Origin: JAMZMI01 sp964353015
GTDB lineage: Bacteria > Bacteroidota > Bacteroidia > Cytophagales > Cyclobacteriaceae
Direction of reading: 5' to 3'
DNA: 64,000 nucleotides
Assembly: GCA_964353015.1 (NCBI GenBank)
Contig: CAYGUA010000006.1
Location: 129,970 to 193,969, forward strand
Within the stretch, counting starts at the first letter, position 1. Every line of letters starts with the position of its first letter. Position numbers and translations under genes: made by a program. Positions 36,401-46,479 of the stretch are shown piece by piece. Below the pieces are notes generated by a model that did not search any database, was not told where the DNA came from, and saw nothing but the letters and a program-made list of their open reading frames with translations.

Positions 36401-37566
36401 TATGATATAATTTCTTTCGCTTTGATTCTTGTAAGCTTATCCGTATTCACAAAATCTTCCAAATTCGGTTCGCGAATATAGTCTACCTTTTCGAGGCATT
36501 CGGCGATGACTTCTGATATTTGTAAAAAACCAACATTATCCTTTAAAAATTCCGCAACCGCAACTTCATTGGCTGCATTAAGGATACAAGGCATATTTCC
36601 TCCCTTTTCAATGGCATTATAAGCAAGCTGAAGGTTTTGAAATGTTGCCAAATCTGGCTTCTCGAAAGTCAATTCCGGATAATTCATAAAGTCAAATCTT
36701 GGAAAATCTGACTTCAATCTCTCAGGGTATCCTATAGCAAACTGAATGGGAATACGCATGTCGGGTAATCCGAGTTGCGCTTTTATAGAACCGTCCTCAA
36801 ATTGAACCATAGAATGTATGATTGATTGCGGATGCACTACAACTTCAATTTTCTCTAATCCAACACCAAAAAGCCATTTTGCCTCAATCACTTCAAGTCC
36901 TTTGTTCATAAGGGTTGCTGAATCAATCGTGATTTTCGCTCCCATATCCCAATTTGGATGTTTAAGAGCCTGCTCCTTCTTTATATTGACAAGTTGATCT
37001 CGCTTCTTTCCTCGGAAAGGCCCTCCTGAAGCGGTTAAAATAATTTTTTCTATTGGGTTTTGAAATTCCCCAACCAGACATTGAAAAATAGCTGAATGCT
37101 CTGAATCAACTGGCAAAATGTTAACCCCTTTTTCCATCGCTAATCTCGTCACCAACTCTCCAGCCACAACGAGTGTTTCCTTGTTAGCCAAGGCAATTGT
37201 TTTGCCTGCTTCAATAGCATTGATAGTTGGTCGCAAACCCGAATAGCCCACAAGAGCTGTAAGCACCAAATCAACACTTTCCATCTCCACTACAGATGCC
37301 AAGGCATTTTCACCTGAATAAACTTTTATATCCAAAGGATTTAATGCTGCAAAAACTTTGTCATAAAGCAAATCATTGCCAATTACCACCGTATTTGGGC
37401 GATAGTTTGCAGCTTGAGCAATCAATAAATCGGCATTATTTTGAGCTGTAATAACTTCAACAGAAAACCTGTCCGGATGGCGGGACACAACATCCAAAGT
37501 CTGCGTGCCAATTGATCCTGTAGATCCTAAAATCGCAATTCCTTTTTTCTCAATATCTCTATTCAC
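36400..37566 (-). CDS. dxr: 1-deoxy-D-xylulose 5-phosphate reductoisomerase
   Basis: Dxr converts DXP to MEP with NADPH, the committed step of the non-mevalonate isoprenoid pathway, and is the target of fosmidomycin. The 388-residue length is normal. Motifs: NADPH-binding GSTGSIGTQTLDVV at the N-terminus, ALANKETLVVAGE, metal-binding LPVDSEHSAIFQ, TASGGPFRG, KITIDSATLMNKGLE and VVHPQSIIHSMV. It sits between the GH3-type gene (17-base gap) and rseP (one-base overlap), a dxr-rseP order seen widely in bacteria. Confidence 0.97.
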   Translation of the reverse strand: MNRDIEKKGIAILGSTGSIGTQTLDVVSRHPDRFSVEVITAQNNADLLIAQAANYRPNTVVIGNDLLYDKVFAALNPLDIKVYSGENALASVVEMESVDLVLTALVGYSGLRPTINAIEAGKTIALANKETLVVAGELVTRLAMEKGVNILPVDSEHSAIFQCLVGEFQNPIEKIILTASGGPFRGKKRDQLVNIKKEQALKHPNWDMGAKITIDSATLMNKGLEVIEAKWLFGVGLEKIEVVVHPQSIIHSMVQFEDGSIKAQLGLPDMRIPIQFAIGYPERLKSDFPRFDFMNYPELTFEKPDLATFQNLQLAYNAIEKGGNMPCILNAANEVAVAEFLKDNVGFLQISEVIAECLEKVDYIREPNLEDFVNTDKLTRIKAKEIIS

Positions 37567-37583
37567 TGATTCTTAGATCTATT

Positions 37584-39080
37584 TTATTTCAAAAAATTAA
37601 TTAGCTGATCGGCAATTTTTCGATCATTGGAAAGTCTGGGTACTTTGTTTTGCCCACCAAGCTTTCCTATGGATTTCATGTATCCAATAAAAGCACTGTT
37701 TTTCAATTCCTTAATTTCCAATGGCCTTAAAATAGCACCTGAAATCAAATCATCGTAATAAGTATTTCTTTTTCGCAATTGTTCATCCAACTCAGCCTGA
37801 AAGGCAACTATATCTTTTGGCCTATTTGCAAACTCGACATACCATTCATGTAGCGGAAGGCCATTTACTGGTGTAACATTTGGTGCTACTGTAAATTCAA
37901 CAATTTCAGTTTCGGGGTACTTCACACAAGTTTCCCGCATCGCATTTTCAACTTCTTCTCCAATCACATGTTCTCCAAATGCTGAAATGAAATGCTTGAT
38001 TCGTCCGGTTACCAAAAGCCTGTATGGATTTTTACTTACAAACTTGACTGTATCCCCAATGGAATAACCCCACAATCCTGCATTACTATTGATAATTAAA
38101 GCGTAGTTCACTCCAATATCAATTTGCTCCAAGGTCAATCTTCTCGGATTGGCTTCAAAATACTCATCCGCTGGAATGAATTCGAAGAAGATTCCACTAT
38201 TGGCCAGCAATAAAAGTCCTTCTGCCGTTTGCGTATCTTGATATGCTATGAAACCTTCAGAAGCGGGATATGTTTCTATTGAATCAATTGTTTTCCCTAT
38301 CGTTTCAAAAAGCTTCGCACGATATGGTTCGAAATTTACTCCTCCATAAACGAACATTGAGAAATTCGGAAAAATGTCCTTAATTGGCTTGCCTGTTTTG
38401 GCTTTTAACCGATCAAAATACATCTGCACCCAAGGAGGGATTCCTGAAATTAGCGACATATCCTGATTATAGGTTTCTTCCACAATCTGATCCACCTTAG
38501 CCTCCCAATCCTCAATACAGTTCGTTTCATAGCTGGGCATTTGATTTGTCCGCAAATAACCCGGCACATGATGATTGACAATGCCTGATAACCTGCCTGT
38601 GTAAATACCATGCTTTGAAGTCAAAGTAGGCGCACCTGAAAGAAAAATCAACTTGCCATCCAAATATTTTGATTTGCCTGTTTCATGAACGTAAGCCAAG
38701 AGGGCATTTCTTGCACTGTTGATATGATTTGGTATGGAATCTTTAGTAATTGGAATGTATTTGGTACCACTCGTAGTACCACTTGTTTTAGCGAAATAAG
38801 TCGGTTTTCCTGGCCAAAGCACATCGGATTCACCTTCTAAAATTTTATTTACATAGGGCGAAAGACCTTCATAGTCTCTGATTGGAACCAGATTTTTAAA
38901 ATCTTCATGTGTATTGATTTCTGAAAAACCATGATCCTTACCAAAACTGGTATCAACAGCTGTTTTTGTGACTTGGCTTAAAATCTCTTTTTGATATTTC
39001 GGTGCATCAAGCGACCATTTTTTAGTCTCTTTGGCAATAAGGGCCGCAAAAGGCCGGGCAAGTACTGATCTGATCCCCAT
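37584..39080 (-). CDS. GH3 auxin-responsive promoter family acyl-adenylase
   Basis: The 498-residue protein matches the GH3 branch of the ANL adenylating superfamily: the ATP-binding FAKTSGTTSGTKYIPITKDS near residue 110, VYGGVNFEPYRAKLFE, the YPASEGFIAYQ motif, and VTGRIKHFISAFGEHVI near residue 330. Plant GH3 enzymes join acyl acids to amino acids. Bacteroidota homologues are common and uncharacterised; an acyl-amide synthetase role is inferred. The gene heads a GH3-dxr-rseP run and is divergent from the DegP-type gene. Confidence 0.9.
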   Translation of the reverse strand: MGIRSVLARPFAALIAKETKKWSLDAPKYQKEILSQVTKTAVDTSFGKDHGFSEINTHEDFKNLVPIRDYEGLSPYVNKILEGESDVLWPGKPTYFAKTSGTTSGTKYIPITKDSIPNHINSARNALLAYVHETGKSKYLDGKLIFLSGAPTLTSKHGIYTGRLSGIVNHHVPGYLRTNQMPSYETNCIEDWEAKVDQIVEETYNQDMSLISGIPPWVQMYFDRLKAKTGKPIKDIFPNFSMFVYGGVNFEPYRAKLFETIGKTIDSIETYPASEGFIAYQDTQTAEGLLLLANSGIFFEFIPADEYFEANPRRLTLEQIDIGVNYALIINSNAGLWGYSIGDTVKFVSKNPYRLLVTGRIKHFISAFGEHVIGEEVENAMRETCVKYPETEIVEFTVAPNVTPVNGLPLHEWYVEFANRPKDIVAFQAELDEQLRKRNTYYDDLISGAILRPLEIKELKNSAFIGYMKSIGKLGGQNKVPRLSNDRKIADQLINFLK

Positions 39081-39250
39081 ATTTCCCTAAAATCGCTCAA
39101 AGTAAATCAAACGACACTCCAATTCCCAATAACTAACCTTCGAGTTGTGAATGGTAAACCTTCTTCAAATTTTTAGTGTTTTTTAACGAATCCCAATGCT
39201 GTTTTTTCAGTTTAATAACGTGATTTGAATATTACTTAAACTCCACCAAA

Positions 39251-40723
39251 ATGAAAATGAATTTTCGAAAGGTATTATTGTTGAGTTTTCTTGTTGCGAT
39301 CTGCTCCGGTTTGATTGGCGCTGCAGCAGTTGTTGTTTATTTCAATAAGGTGCAAAACCTCAATAATGAAGACAACATTTCAGCACAGTTCATGAATTCT
39401 GATTTGCAGACGGCTCCCTATTTCGTAGAAAATAACACTGAAAATCCTTTCATTCCCAATGCGGACATGGATTTTGTATTTGCATCACAAAAAAGCACGT
39501 CAAGCGTCGTTTTCGTGCAAACCTTGAGTGAATATGAATTCAGAACTGGTGGTTGGTTGGATTGGTTTTTCGAACCACAAGGCTCGCAGCAGACAAGTAG
39601 TGGATCAGGAGTGATCTTTTCGAAAGATGGATATATCGTCACTAATAATCATGTAATAGACGGAGCAGATGTCATCAGAGTGATTCACGGAAAGCAAACC
39701 TATACTGCGGAGCTTGTGGGAAAGGACCCTTCTTCAGATTTGGCTGTCATCAAAATCGAAGGAGAAAATTTGCCTTCCATTGAACTTGGAAATTCCAGTG
39801 ATGTCCAAGTGGGTGAATGGGTGCTCGCTGTAGGTAATCCCTTCAATCTAACCTCGACAGTAACTGGTGGAATAGTTAGTGCAAAAGGAAGAAACATCAA
39901 TATCCTTAGAGATAAATTTCCAATTGAATCCTTCATTCAAACAGATGCTGCAATCAATCCGGGAAATAGTGGTGGCGCATTGGTGAATATGGAAGGGAAA
40001 TTAATCGGAATCAATACGGCAATCCTCTCCAGAACAGGATCTTATACCGGATACGGATTTGCTATTCCGGCGAATATTGTCAAAAAGGTATTTGAAGACA
40101 TCAAAAATTATGGTGAGGTTCAAAAAACTTTTACGGGTGCTGATTTCCTAGACATTGATAGTGAATTAGCTACCAAACTCAACTTGACAGACTTATCAGG
40201 TGTTTTGATTAGCAATACCATAAAAGATGGAGCCGCGGAAAAATCAAATCTCAAAAAAGGTGATGTCATTAAGGCAGTAGACGGCAATAAAATCGAATCC
40301 AAGGCTGGTTTGGAAGAATATCTAGCCAACCTTTATCCCGGAGATAAAATAAATCTACTCCTGGAACGTGATGGAAAAGAAATAACCAAATCCATGACTT
40401 TAACCAACCGAGAAGGCAACACAGGGATCATACGTAGAGAATTACATGAATCGACTAAACTTAATGTCACATTTGAAGCGGTATCAAAGGTTGAAAGAGA
40501 CTTGCTTGGTATCGATGGAGGAGTGAAAGTTATTGACTATAAGAGTGTTGGTTTTTTCGCTAAGCTTGGAATACCAGAAGGATTTATAATTACCAAAATC
40601 AATAATACACAAATAGACAAACCCGAAGAACTTGCTCAGATCTTAGAAAACATCTCAGGAAGAGTTATAATTTCAGGAATCGATAAGAGAGGGAGAAAAG
40701 TCTATTATCCCTATTATTTCTAA
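39251..40723 (+). CDS. degP: DegP/DegQ-type periplasmic serine protease
   Basis: The 490-residue protein has an N-terminal hydrophobic signal or anchor (residues 8-30). The trypsin-like domain holds His134 (VTNNHVID), Asp163 (SDLAVIK) and Ser240 (PGNSGGAL), followed by a first PDZ domain (about 295-390) and a divergent second one (about 400-490). It degrades or chaperones damaged envelope proteins. The symbol denotes family rather than strict orthology with E. coli DegP. It converges on dnaA with an 11-base gap. Confidence 0.93.
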   Translation: MKMNFRKVLLLSFLVAICSGLIGAAAVVVYFNKVQNLNNEDNISAQFMNSDLQTAPYFVENNTENPFIPNADMDFVFASQKSTSSVVFVQTLSEYEFRTGGWLDWFFEPQGSQQTSSGSGVIFSKDGYIVTNNHVIDGADVIRVIHGKQTYTAELVGKDPSSDLAVIKIEGENLPSIELGNSSDVQVGEWVLAVGNPFNLTSTVTGGIVSAKGRNINILRDKFPIESFIQTDAAINPGNSGGALVNMEGKLIGINTAILSRTGSYTGYGFAIPANIVKKVFEDIKNYGEVQKTFTGADFLDIDSELATKLNLTDLSGVLISNTIKDGAAEKSNLKKGDVIKAVDGNKIESKAGLEEYLANLYPGDKINLLLERDGKEITKSMTLTNREGNTGIIRRELHESTKLNVTFEAVSKVERDLLGIDGGVKVIDYKSVGFFAKLGIPEGFIITKINNTQIDKPEELAQILENISGRVIISGIDKRGRKVYYPYYF

Positions 40724-40734
40724 TCGAAATTCAA

Positions 40735-42141
40735 TTAAACCATTGCGGTACGCATCTTAAGTTTCTTTTTCAATTCATCAATTGAAAAACGAAACTTTGC
40801 GTTCGTATCAATCATATCATTGACAGACTGAACAGCATGGATAACTGTACTATGGTCACGACCGCCAAAATGATATCCAATAGATTTTAGTGAATGGTTG
40901 GTGTAGTCTTTTGAGAAATACATGGCAACCTGACGAGCAATTACAATTTCCTTTTTTCTTGTTTTGGCTTTCAAATCCTCTTGCGGGATGTTGAAATAAT
41001 CAGAAACAGTTTTTTGGATGTAATCAATACCAACTTCTGAATCGATATCAGTAACAATATTCTTAAGGATTTGCTTTGCCAGTTCCAGATTTATTTCTGC
41101 TTTTGTAAGCGATGCATGAGCAATAAGTGAAATGATTACACCTTCGAGCTCCCGGATATTGGTATCTACTGTGTAAGCAATATATTCAATCACTTGATCC
41201 GGTATGATGATTCCATCAGCCTGCATTTTTTTATGAATGATAGCCATTCGTGTTTCAAAATCTGGCTGCTGAACATCCGCAGTAAGTCCCCATTTGAATC
41301 TTGAAACCAATCTTTCCTGAAGACCTTTCAAATCCTTTGGCGCACAATCAGATGTCATAATGATTTGCTTACCTCCTTGATGCAAATGGTTGAAAATATG
41401 GAAGAAAATCTCCTGCGTTTTTTCCTTATCTCTCAAAAATTGAACATCATCCAAAATTAACACATCAACTTCACGGTAATAATTAATGAAATCCTGAATA
41501 TTGTTGTTCTTTAATGCATCGATGAATTGGTTTGTAAATTTCTCAGATGCAACATAAATAATGCTCTTGTCAGGATGCTGTGATTTGATTTCGTTTCCTA
41601 TCGCTTGCACCAAATGCGTCTTACCTAAACCAACACCTCCGTAAAACATCAGTGGATTAAAAGATGTGATTCCTGGTTTTTGAGCCACTGCAAACCCAGC
41701 AGAACGTGCCAGACGGTTACAATCTCCTTCAATGAAATTATCAAATCTGTAAGAAGCATTCAGATTTGAATTGATTTTTAATTGATTTAGGAAATCTGGA
41801 TTTTTATAAAGATCATATCCATTAACCCGGTTCGCATTCTGACTATTACTCGCACCGGATACGTTGATTGTAACTGGTTTGATGTCATCGTCCCCTCTAT
41901 CCACCACAACGGAATACTCCAATCTACCATTCGGACCAATTTCCGTTTTAATGGCTTGCTTCAGTATATGCACATAGTTCTCCTCTAGCCATTCGTAAAA
42001 GAATTGGCTAGGCACCTGAATAGTCAGAACCTCATCCTTTTGGTTGATCGGTCTAATTGGTTCGAACCAAGTCTTAAAGCTTTGCGCAGGAATTCGCTCC
42101 TTTATAAAAAGGAGGCAATTCTCCCAAGTTTGTTGATGCAT
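40735..42141 (-). CDS. dnaA: Chromosomal replication initiator DnaA
   Basis: DnaA opens the replication origin. The 468-residue protein has all four domains: domain I (1-90, WENCLLFIKERIPAQSFKTWF), a short linker, and the AAA+ core with Walker A YGGVGLGKTH (Lys174) and Walker B VLILDDVQFL. The C-terminal DNA-binding helix-turn-helix follows (YHFGGRDHSTVIHAVQSV). Neither dnaN nor recF is adjacent, and I saw no TTATCCACA-type boxes in the 250 bases upstream, so the gene alone does not place oriC here. Confidence 0.98.
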   Translation of the reverse strand: MHQQTWENCLLFIKERIPAQSFKTWFEPIRPINQKDEVLTIQVPSQFFYEWLEENYVHILKQAIKTEIGPNGRLEYSVVVDRGDDDIKPVTINVSGASNSQNANRVNGYDLYKNPDFLNQLKINSNLNASYRFDNFIEGDCNRLARSAGFAVAQKPGITSFNPLMFYGGVGLGKTHLVQAIGNEIKSQHPDKSIIYVASEKFTNQFIDALKNNNIQDFINYYREVDVLILDDVQFLRDKEKTQEIFFHIFNHLHQGGKQIIMTSDCAPKDLKGLQERLVSRFKWGLTADVQQPDFETRMAIIHKKMQADGIIIPDQVIEYIAYTVDTNIRELEGVIISLIAHASLTKAEINLELAKQILKNIVTDIDSEVGIDYIQKTVSDYFNIPQEDLKAKTRKKEIVIARQVAMYFSKDYTNHSLKSIGYHFGGRDHSTVIHAVQSVNDMIDTNAKFRFSIDELKKKLKMRTAMV

Positions 42142-42391
42142 TGGTGGTTAATATTTTTCTCTTTGTAAAGTCCTTAGAAAGATACCCTTGTCTAGAGAGG
42201 GGTTCAAATTTGCCTCATTTTTTTTAAAGAAAAAAATGACTTTTGCTATTGACTTTTTATAATCCATCTACACGCCTTTCAAAAGCAGATTAGATGTAAT
42301 TTTTCTTTGAAAAATGCAAAATAACAAATTGACGCTGACGCTCACGTGCAACTTAGGTTGTTTGATTGTAACTTTAGAAAAAATTTAAAAA

Positions 42392-45300
42392 ATGCACCCC
42401 ACATTTACAGAATTTCCGAAAAAAGATCTTGACGATTGGATTAAAGCCGTGCATTCGCAAATTGGCGATGACAATGGTCTTGATAAATTAAAATGGTCGC
42501 CAGCCAAAGGTTTGCTCGTTGAACCATTTTACAATCAACAGAATTCTGCAGAATCATCATATATACAAAGGACGCTGGAAGTCGGAAAAAGAAACGCCTG
42601 GATACAATACGAAATAATAGAACTGAACGATGATTTGAATCTATCAGAAAGAATCAAAGATGCGTTTTCAGTGGGTTGTGAGGGGCTTTTAATCAAAGGC
42701 AATGATTCTATTCACAATTTAAAATCCTTATTGAAAAACATTGACCTTGCGAACATCAAGGTTATTGTTGATCAGTATAATTCCTCAATCATTTCACTAG
42801 ATGGAATCGATGATATCCAAGATTTGAAAGTCGACTTAATTAATCAGCTTGGAAATAGCAGAAAGGAAATCAACAAAACATTATTTTTTCAATGTTCTGA
42901 TCAACCAAATTTCATAGATGATTTATCAAATAAGCTTCATGACCTACTTCTTGGTAATTCAGATGATTTACAGACCGTCAACATGCTGTGTCAGGTTGAT
43001 TTGAGTCATGACTTCTTCTTAGATATAGCCAAAATTCGGGCGATTCGAATAATATGCACACTCATTACTCAGCAAGCACAATTTCACCTCAATTTAGAGA
43101 ACATTTTTATTATTTGCCATACACCGAAAGGATCATCAGAAAGCACACATATGCTTTTACAATCTACGGCTGGATTAGCAGCAATTTGTGGTTCAGCAGA
43201 TGGCATTGTTTTTAACCCAGGATCTTCGTCTTTCCTTAACGGAAACTCACATAGGATAGCCCACAATGTTGGCAACCTGCTCAGATATGAATCAGGGCTC
43301 AATGAGCTTCAAGATGTTTGCACCGGCTCTTATTTTCTGGATACATTGACTGATCAGATAATTAGGAAAATCTATATAAACCTCCAAAAGCTTGATATTA
43401 ACCTTGCCAACTTGGCATTTGAAGATTTCGCATCTACAAATTCCAAAGAAAAATCCAGTCTTGAATTCATAGATTCGTCAATTCCAGGATTTGCTCCATT
43501 TTTAAGAGGCCCTTATGCCTCCATGTACACCACTAGTCCCTGGACTATCAGACAATATGCAGGCTTTTCTACAGCAGAAGAATCTAATAATTTTTATAGA
43601 AAAAATCTGGCCGCTGGACAAAAAGGCTTATCCGTCGCATTTGATTTGGCTACCCACCGTGGATATGACAGTGATCACGCCAGAGTTACCGGTGATGTTG
43701 GCAAAGCTGGCGTTGCAATTGATACAGTGGAAGACATGAAAATTCTTTTTAATCAAATTCCGCTTGATCAAATGTCAGTTTCTATGACAATGAATGGAGC
43801 TGTGCTGCCAATCATGGCTTTTTACATAGTAGCAGCTGAAGAACAAGGAGTATCCGTCGACAAGTTAACTGGAACTATCCAAAATGATATTTTGAAAGAA
43901 TTCATGGTTCGGAATACCTACATCTACCCACCCGGACCGTCAATGAAAATCATCGCTGACATATTTGAATATGCATCACAGCGAATGCCAAAATTTAATT
44001 CTATAAGCATCAGTGGCTATCACATGCATGAAGCTGGTGCAACCGCAGAGTTGGAGCTGGCATTTACTTTAGCTGACGGACTTGAATATATTAGAACAGG
44101 AATTAATGCCGGTATTCCTATTGATTCCTTTGCGCCCCGACTTTCTTTCTTCTGGGGTATTGGAATGAATTTTTTCACAGAAATCGCAAAAATGCGAGCT
44201 GGTCGTGCCCTTTGGGCCAAATTGGTAAATCAATTTGATCCTGAAAAATCCAAATCTCTAGCATTACGAACCCATTGTCAAACTTCCGGGTACAGCCTAA
44301 CTGCTCAAGATCCATATAACAATATCGCTAGAACATGCATTGAAGCTCTTGCGGCCGTCTTCGGCCAAACCCAATCACTCCATACGAACGCTCTGGATGA
44401 AGCAATTGCTTTACCAACAGATTATTCGGCAGCAATAGCCCGAGAAACACAATTGTTTCTTCAGAAAGAAATCAATGTTACAAAAGTGGTAGATCCGTGG
44501 GGTGGATCTCACCTTGTAGAAGAACTCACATCAGAATTGATAGAAAAAGCCTGGATTATTATCGAGGAAATAGAAGCGATGGGTGGAATGTCCAAAGCCA
44601 TAGAGAGTGGTTATCCAAAAATGAAAATAGAGGAAGCTTCTGCCCAGAAACAAGCAAAAATAGATTCTGGAGAAAATGTAATTGTGGGGATCAATAGATT
44701 TAAGAGCGATGTTAAATCCAAAATATCTCACCTGGAAATTGACAATAATGACGTCAGAAATAAACAACTCGATCGGCTTAACAGGATCAAATCCACTCGC
44801 AACGAATCAGAAGTTCAAAATACACTGTTCGCTCTTACCAATTGCGCCAAAAATGATGACGGCAATCTATTATCTTTAGCCATTGAGGCTGCCCGTCACA
44901 GAGCAACACTTGGTGAAATTTCTATGGCACTTGAAAAAGTATTTGGGCGCTATAAGGCTAATAATATTACGGTATCAGGAGTCTATAAATCAGTGATGAA
45001 AAACAATGACCTATTTGAGTCTGCACAGAAATTATCAGATCATTTCGCAGATCAGGATGGAAGAAGACCAAGGATTCTTGTCGCAAAAATGGGGCAAGAT
45101 GGCCATGATCGTGGTGCTAAAATAATAGCCACAGCATTTGCTGATTTAGGCTTTGATGTGGATATCGGACCGCTTTTTCAAATACCATCAGAAGTAGCCA
45201 AACATGCATTAGAAAACGATGTTCACATTGTTGGCATCTCCTCATTAGCCGGTGGTCACAAGACGCTTATTCCTCAATTAATAGATGAATTGAGACGAGC

Positions 45301-45460
45301 AGGTGGTGAAGATATCATGATCATAGCTGGAGGCATTATCCCTGAAGAGGATCATGCATTCCTTTACGAAAAAGGAGTATCCATGATTTTCGGACCGGGA
45401 ACAGTAATTGCTGAAGCGGTTATTAAAATATTGAATCAACTAATTGAGGAGAAGGCATAA
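42392..45460 (+). CDS. Methylmalonyl-CoA mutase, small-subunit-like plus large subunit in one chain
   Basis: Residues 1-355 look like a degenerate MutA (small-subunit) barrel; residues from about 360 are a full MutB. Catalytic and substrate residues are kept: Tyr389 (TIRQYAGFS), Arg507 (EFMVRNTY) and His544 (GYHMHEAGA), equivalent to Tyr89, Arg207 and His244 of the Propionibacterium enzyme. These point to methylmalonyl-CoA rather than isobutyryl-CoA. The C-terminal B12 domain has the cobalt ligand His905 in DGHDRG, and AGGIIPEED. Ser382 replaces the usual Arg82 (TTSPWTIRQ). No GTPase domain is inserted, so it is not IcmF. It converts methylmalonyl-CoA and succinyl-CoA. The chaperone MeaB is encoded 2.4 kb downstream. 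Confidence 0.93.
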   Translation: MHPTFTEFPKKDLDDWIKAVHSQIGDDNGLDKLKWSPAKGLLVEPFYNQQNSAESSYIQRTLEVGKRNAWIQYEIIELNDDLNLSERIKDAFSVGCEGLLIKGNDSIHNLKSLLKNIDLANIKVIVDQYNSSIISLDGIDDIQDLKVDLINQLGNSRKEINKTLFFQCSDQPNFIDDLSNKLHDLLLGNSDDLQTVNMLCQVDLSHDFFLDIAKIRAIRIICTLITQQAQFHLNLENIFIICHTPKGSSESTHMLLQSTAGLAAICGSADGIVFNPGSSSFLNGNSHRIAHNVGNLLRYESGLNELQDVCTGSYFLDTLTDQIIRKIYINLQKLDINLANLAFEDFASTNSKEKSSLEFIDSSIPGFAPFLRGPYASMYTTSPWTIRQYAGFSTAEESNNFYRKNLAAGQKGLSVAFDLATHRGYDSDHARVTGDVGKAGVAIDTVEDMKILFNQIPLDQMSVSMTMNGAVLPIMAFYIVAAEEQGVSVDKLTGTIQNDILKEFMVRNTYIYPPGPSMKIIADIFEYASQRMPKFNSISISGYHMHEAGATAELELAFTLADGLEYIRTGINAGIPIDSFAPRLSFFWGIGMNFFTEIAKMRAGRALWAKLVNQFDPEKSKSLALRTHCQTSGYSLTAQDPYNNIARTCIEALAAVFGQTQSLHTNALDEAIALPTDYSAAIARETQLFLQKEINVTKVVDPWGGSHLVEELTSELIEKAWIIIEEIEAMGGMSKAIESGYPKMKIEEASAQKQAKIDSGENVIVGINRFKSDVKSKISHLEIDNNDVRNKQLDRLNRIKSTRNESEVQNTLFALTNCAKNDDGNLLSLAIEAARHRATLGEISMALEKVFGRYKANNITVSGVYKSVMKNNDLFESAQKLSDHFADQDGRRPRILVAKMGQDGHDRGAKIIATAFADLGFDVDIGPLFQIPSEVAKHALENDVHIVGISSLAGGHKTLIPQLIDELRRAGGEDIMIIAGGIIPEEDHAFLYEKGVSMIFGPGTVIAEAVIKILNQLIEEKA

Positions 45461-45500
45461 AAAAGCCGATCTCACAAAGAATGTGAGATCGGCTTTTTTG
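45461..45500. terminator. Bidirectional terminator between mutase and FecR-like gene
   Basis: AGCCGATCTCACA (45464-45476) and its exact complement (45482-45494) form a 13-bp stem with a 5-base loop. An A-run on the left and a T-run on the right let it terminate both convergent genes. Confidence 0.9.
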
Positions 45501-45523
45501 TTTACCAGTTGATAAACTTAGTT

Positions 45524-46450
45524 TTATTGAGCCAAATTGTTTTTAATCAGGAAGCTTTCATAAAGCTGCTGAAAGTCCTCAACATCAGGTGACATTTTAA
45601 TTGCCTCCTCATATTTTGTCAAAGCATCCAGGATCAAACCATTTTCTTCATAGAAAGATGCAAAAATCAACTTATTTAAAGGTGAATCTTCAGAAACCTC
45701 ATCCTTTAGTACGGCAAGGTTTTCCTGTAGATCTGCACGATCTGTTGATTTTACCTTTTTGATGCCAATTTCATCAGATGCAATCTCCTCATCGCTGCTT
45801 TTGTAAACTTTCACCAAATAAAGTCCTGCATCATTTTGCATTCTGTCAGAAGTAAAATCTAGTTCAACAGAGCTTTTTGCTGTTTCTGTTTCGTAAATAA
45901 CTTCGTCAAAAATGTTCTTAACTTTTACCGTGTAAGTCTCACCATCTGCCAAAGCTGAAGGACCAGTCCATCTAACGATTGTTTTATCCCCTAATACATC
46001 AGCCTGCTTAGGTGACATTACATTAATAGCTGCTGAGCCAGTAGCTCTTGAAACCGCACCAGTTGCATTTAGTCTTGATCTGTAATCGGTATTTTCGCTT
46101 TCGTTCATTTTGTTCATAACGAACTCAGCATAGCGGTTTGCGACACTGGTGTTGGCCAAATTGATTTGTTTCTCAATTTCAGCGACTTTTTTAGTGCCTG
46201 CACCTCTTACTTCGGTCGTTTTGCCAGTTTTGTGCATCAAACCGATGTAAGATCCTTCTGATGAGATCAGCATATCATCTGCATTCAATGTTGAACCTGT
46301 TTTGAGTGGAGTTGCCTCTGCAGCGCCAGCCTTTTTTACTTGATTTTCGCCCTTATTAGCCAAAACTCTAAAGGTATATCCCTGTGCATTTACTGCCACA
46401 GCAGAAAACAGCACCATAATGATTACCGCATTTGAAATAAAACTTCTCAT
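45524..46450 (-). CDS. Secreted FecR-like protein with Ig-like and TPR-like regions
   Basis: The 308-residue protein has a signal peptide (cleavage near VNAQ/GYTF). Residues ~25-95 resemble the FecR beta-domain (LKTGSTLNADDMLISSEGSYIGLMHKTGKTTEVRG). Residues ~140-230 form a beta-sandwich-like section starting VMSPKQADVLGDKTIVRW with GLYLVKVY at its end. The last 70 residues are TPR-like (FASFYEENGLILDALTKYEEAIKMSP). There is no membrane anchor. It is 29 bases downstream of the CHASE2 gene on the same strand, so the two are probably one operon and partners in the periplasm. Function is unknown. Confidence 0.75.
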   Translation of the reverse strand: MRSFISNAVIIMVLFSAVAVNAQGYTFRVLANKGENQVKKAGAAEATPLKTGSTLNADDMLISSEGSYIGLMHKTGKTTEVRGAGTKKVAEIEKQINLANTSVANRYAEFVMNKMNESENTDYRSRLNATGAVSRATGSAAINVMSPKQADVLGDKTIVRWTGPSALADGETYTVKVKNIFDEVIYETETAKSSVELDFTSDRMQNDAGLYLVKVYKSSDEEIASDEIGIKKVKSTDRADLQENLAVLKDEVSEDSPLNKLIFASFYEENGLILDALTKYEEAIKMSPDVEDFQQLYESFLIKNNLAQ

Positions 46451-46479
46451 GATTGTAGCTTTTATTTTGAATTGTAAAG

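Noticed and set aside
42142..42391. Possible oriC next to dnaA
   Set aside because: The region is AT-rich, but no DnaA boxes of the TTATCCACA type were found on either strand, and dnaN, recF and gyrB are absent.
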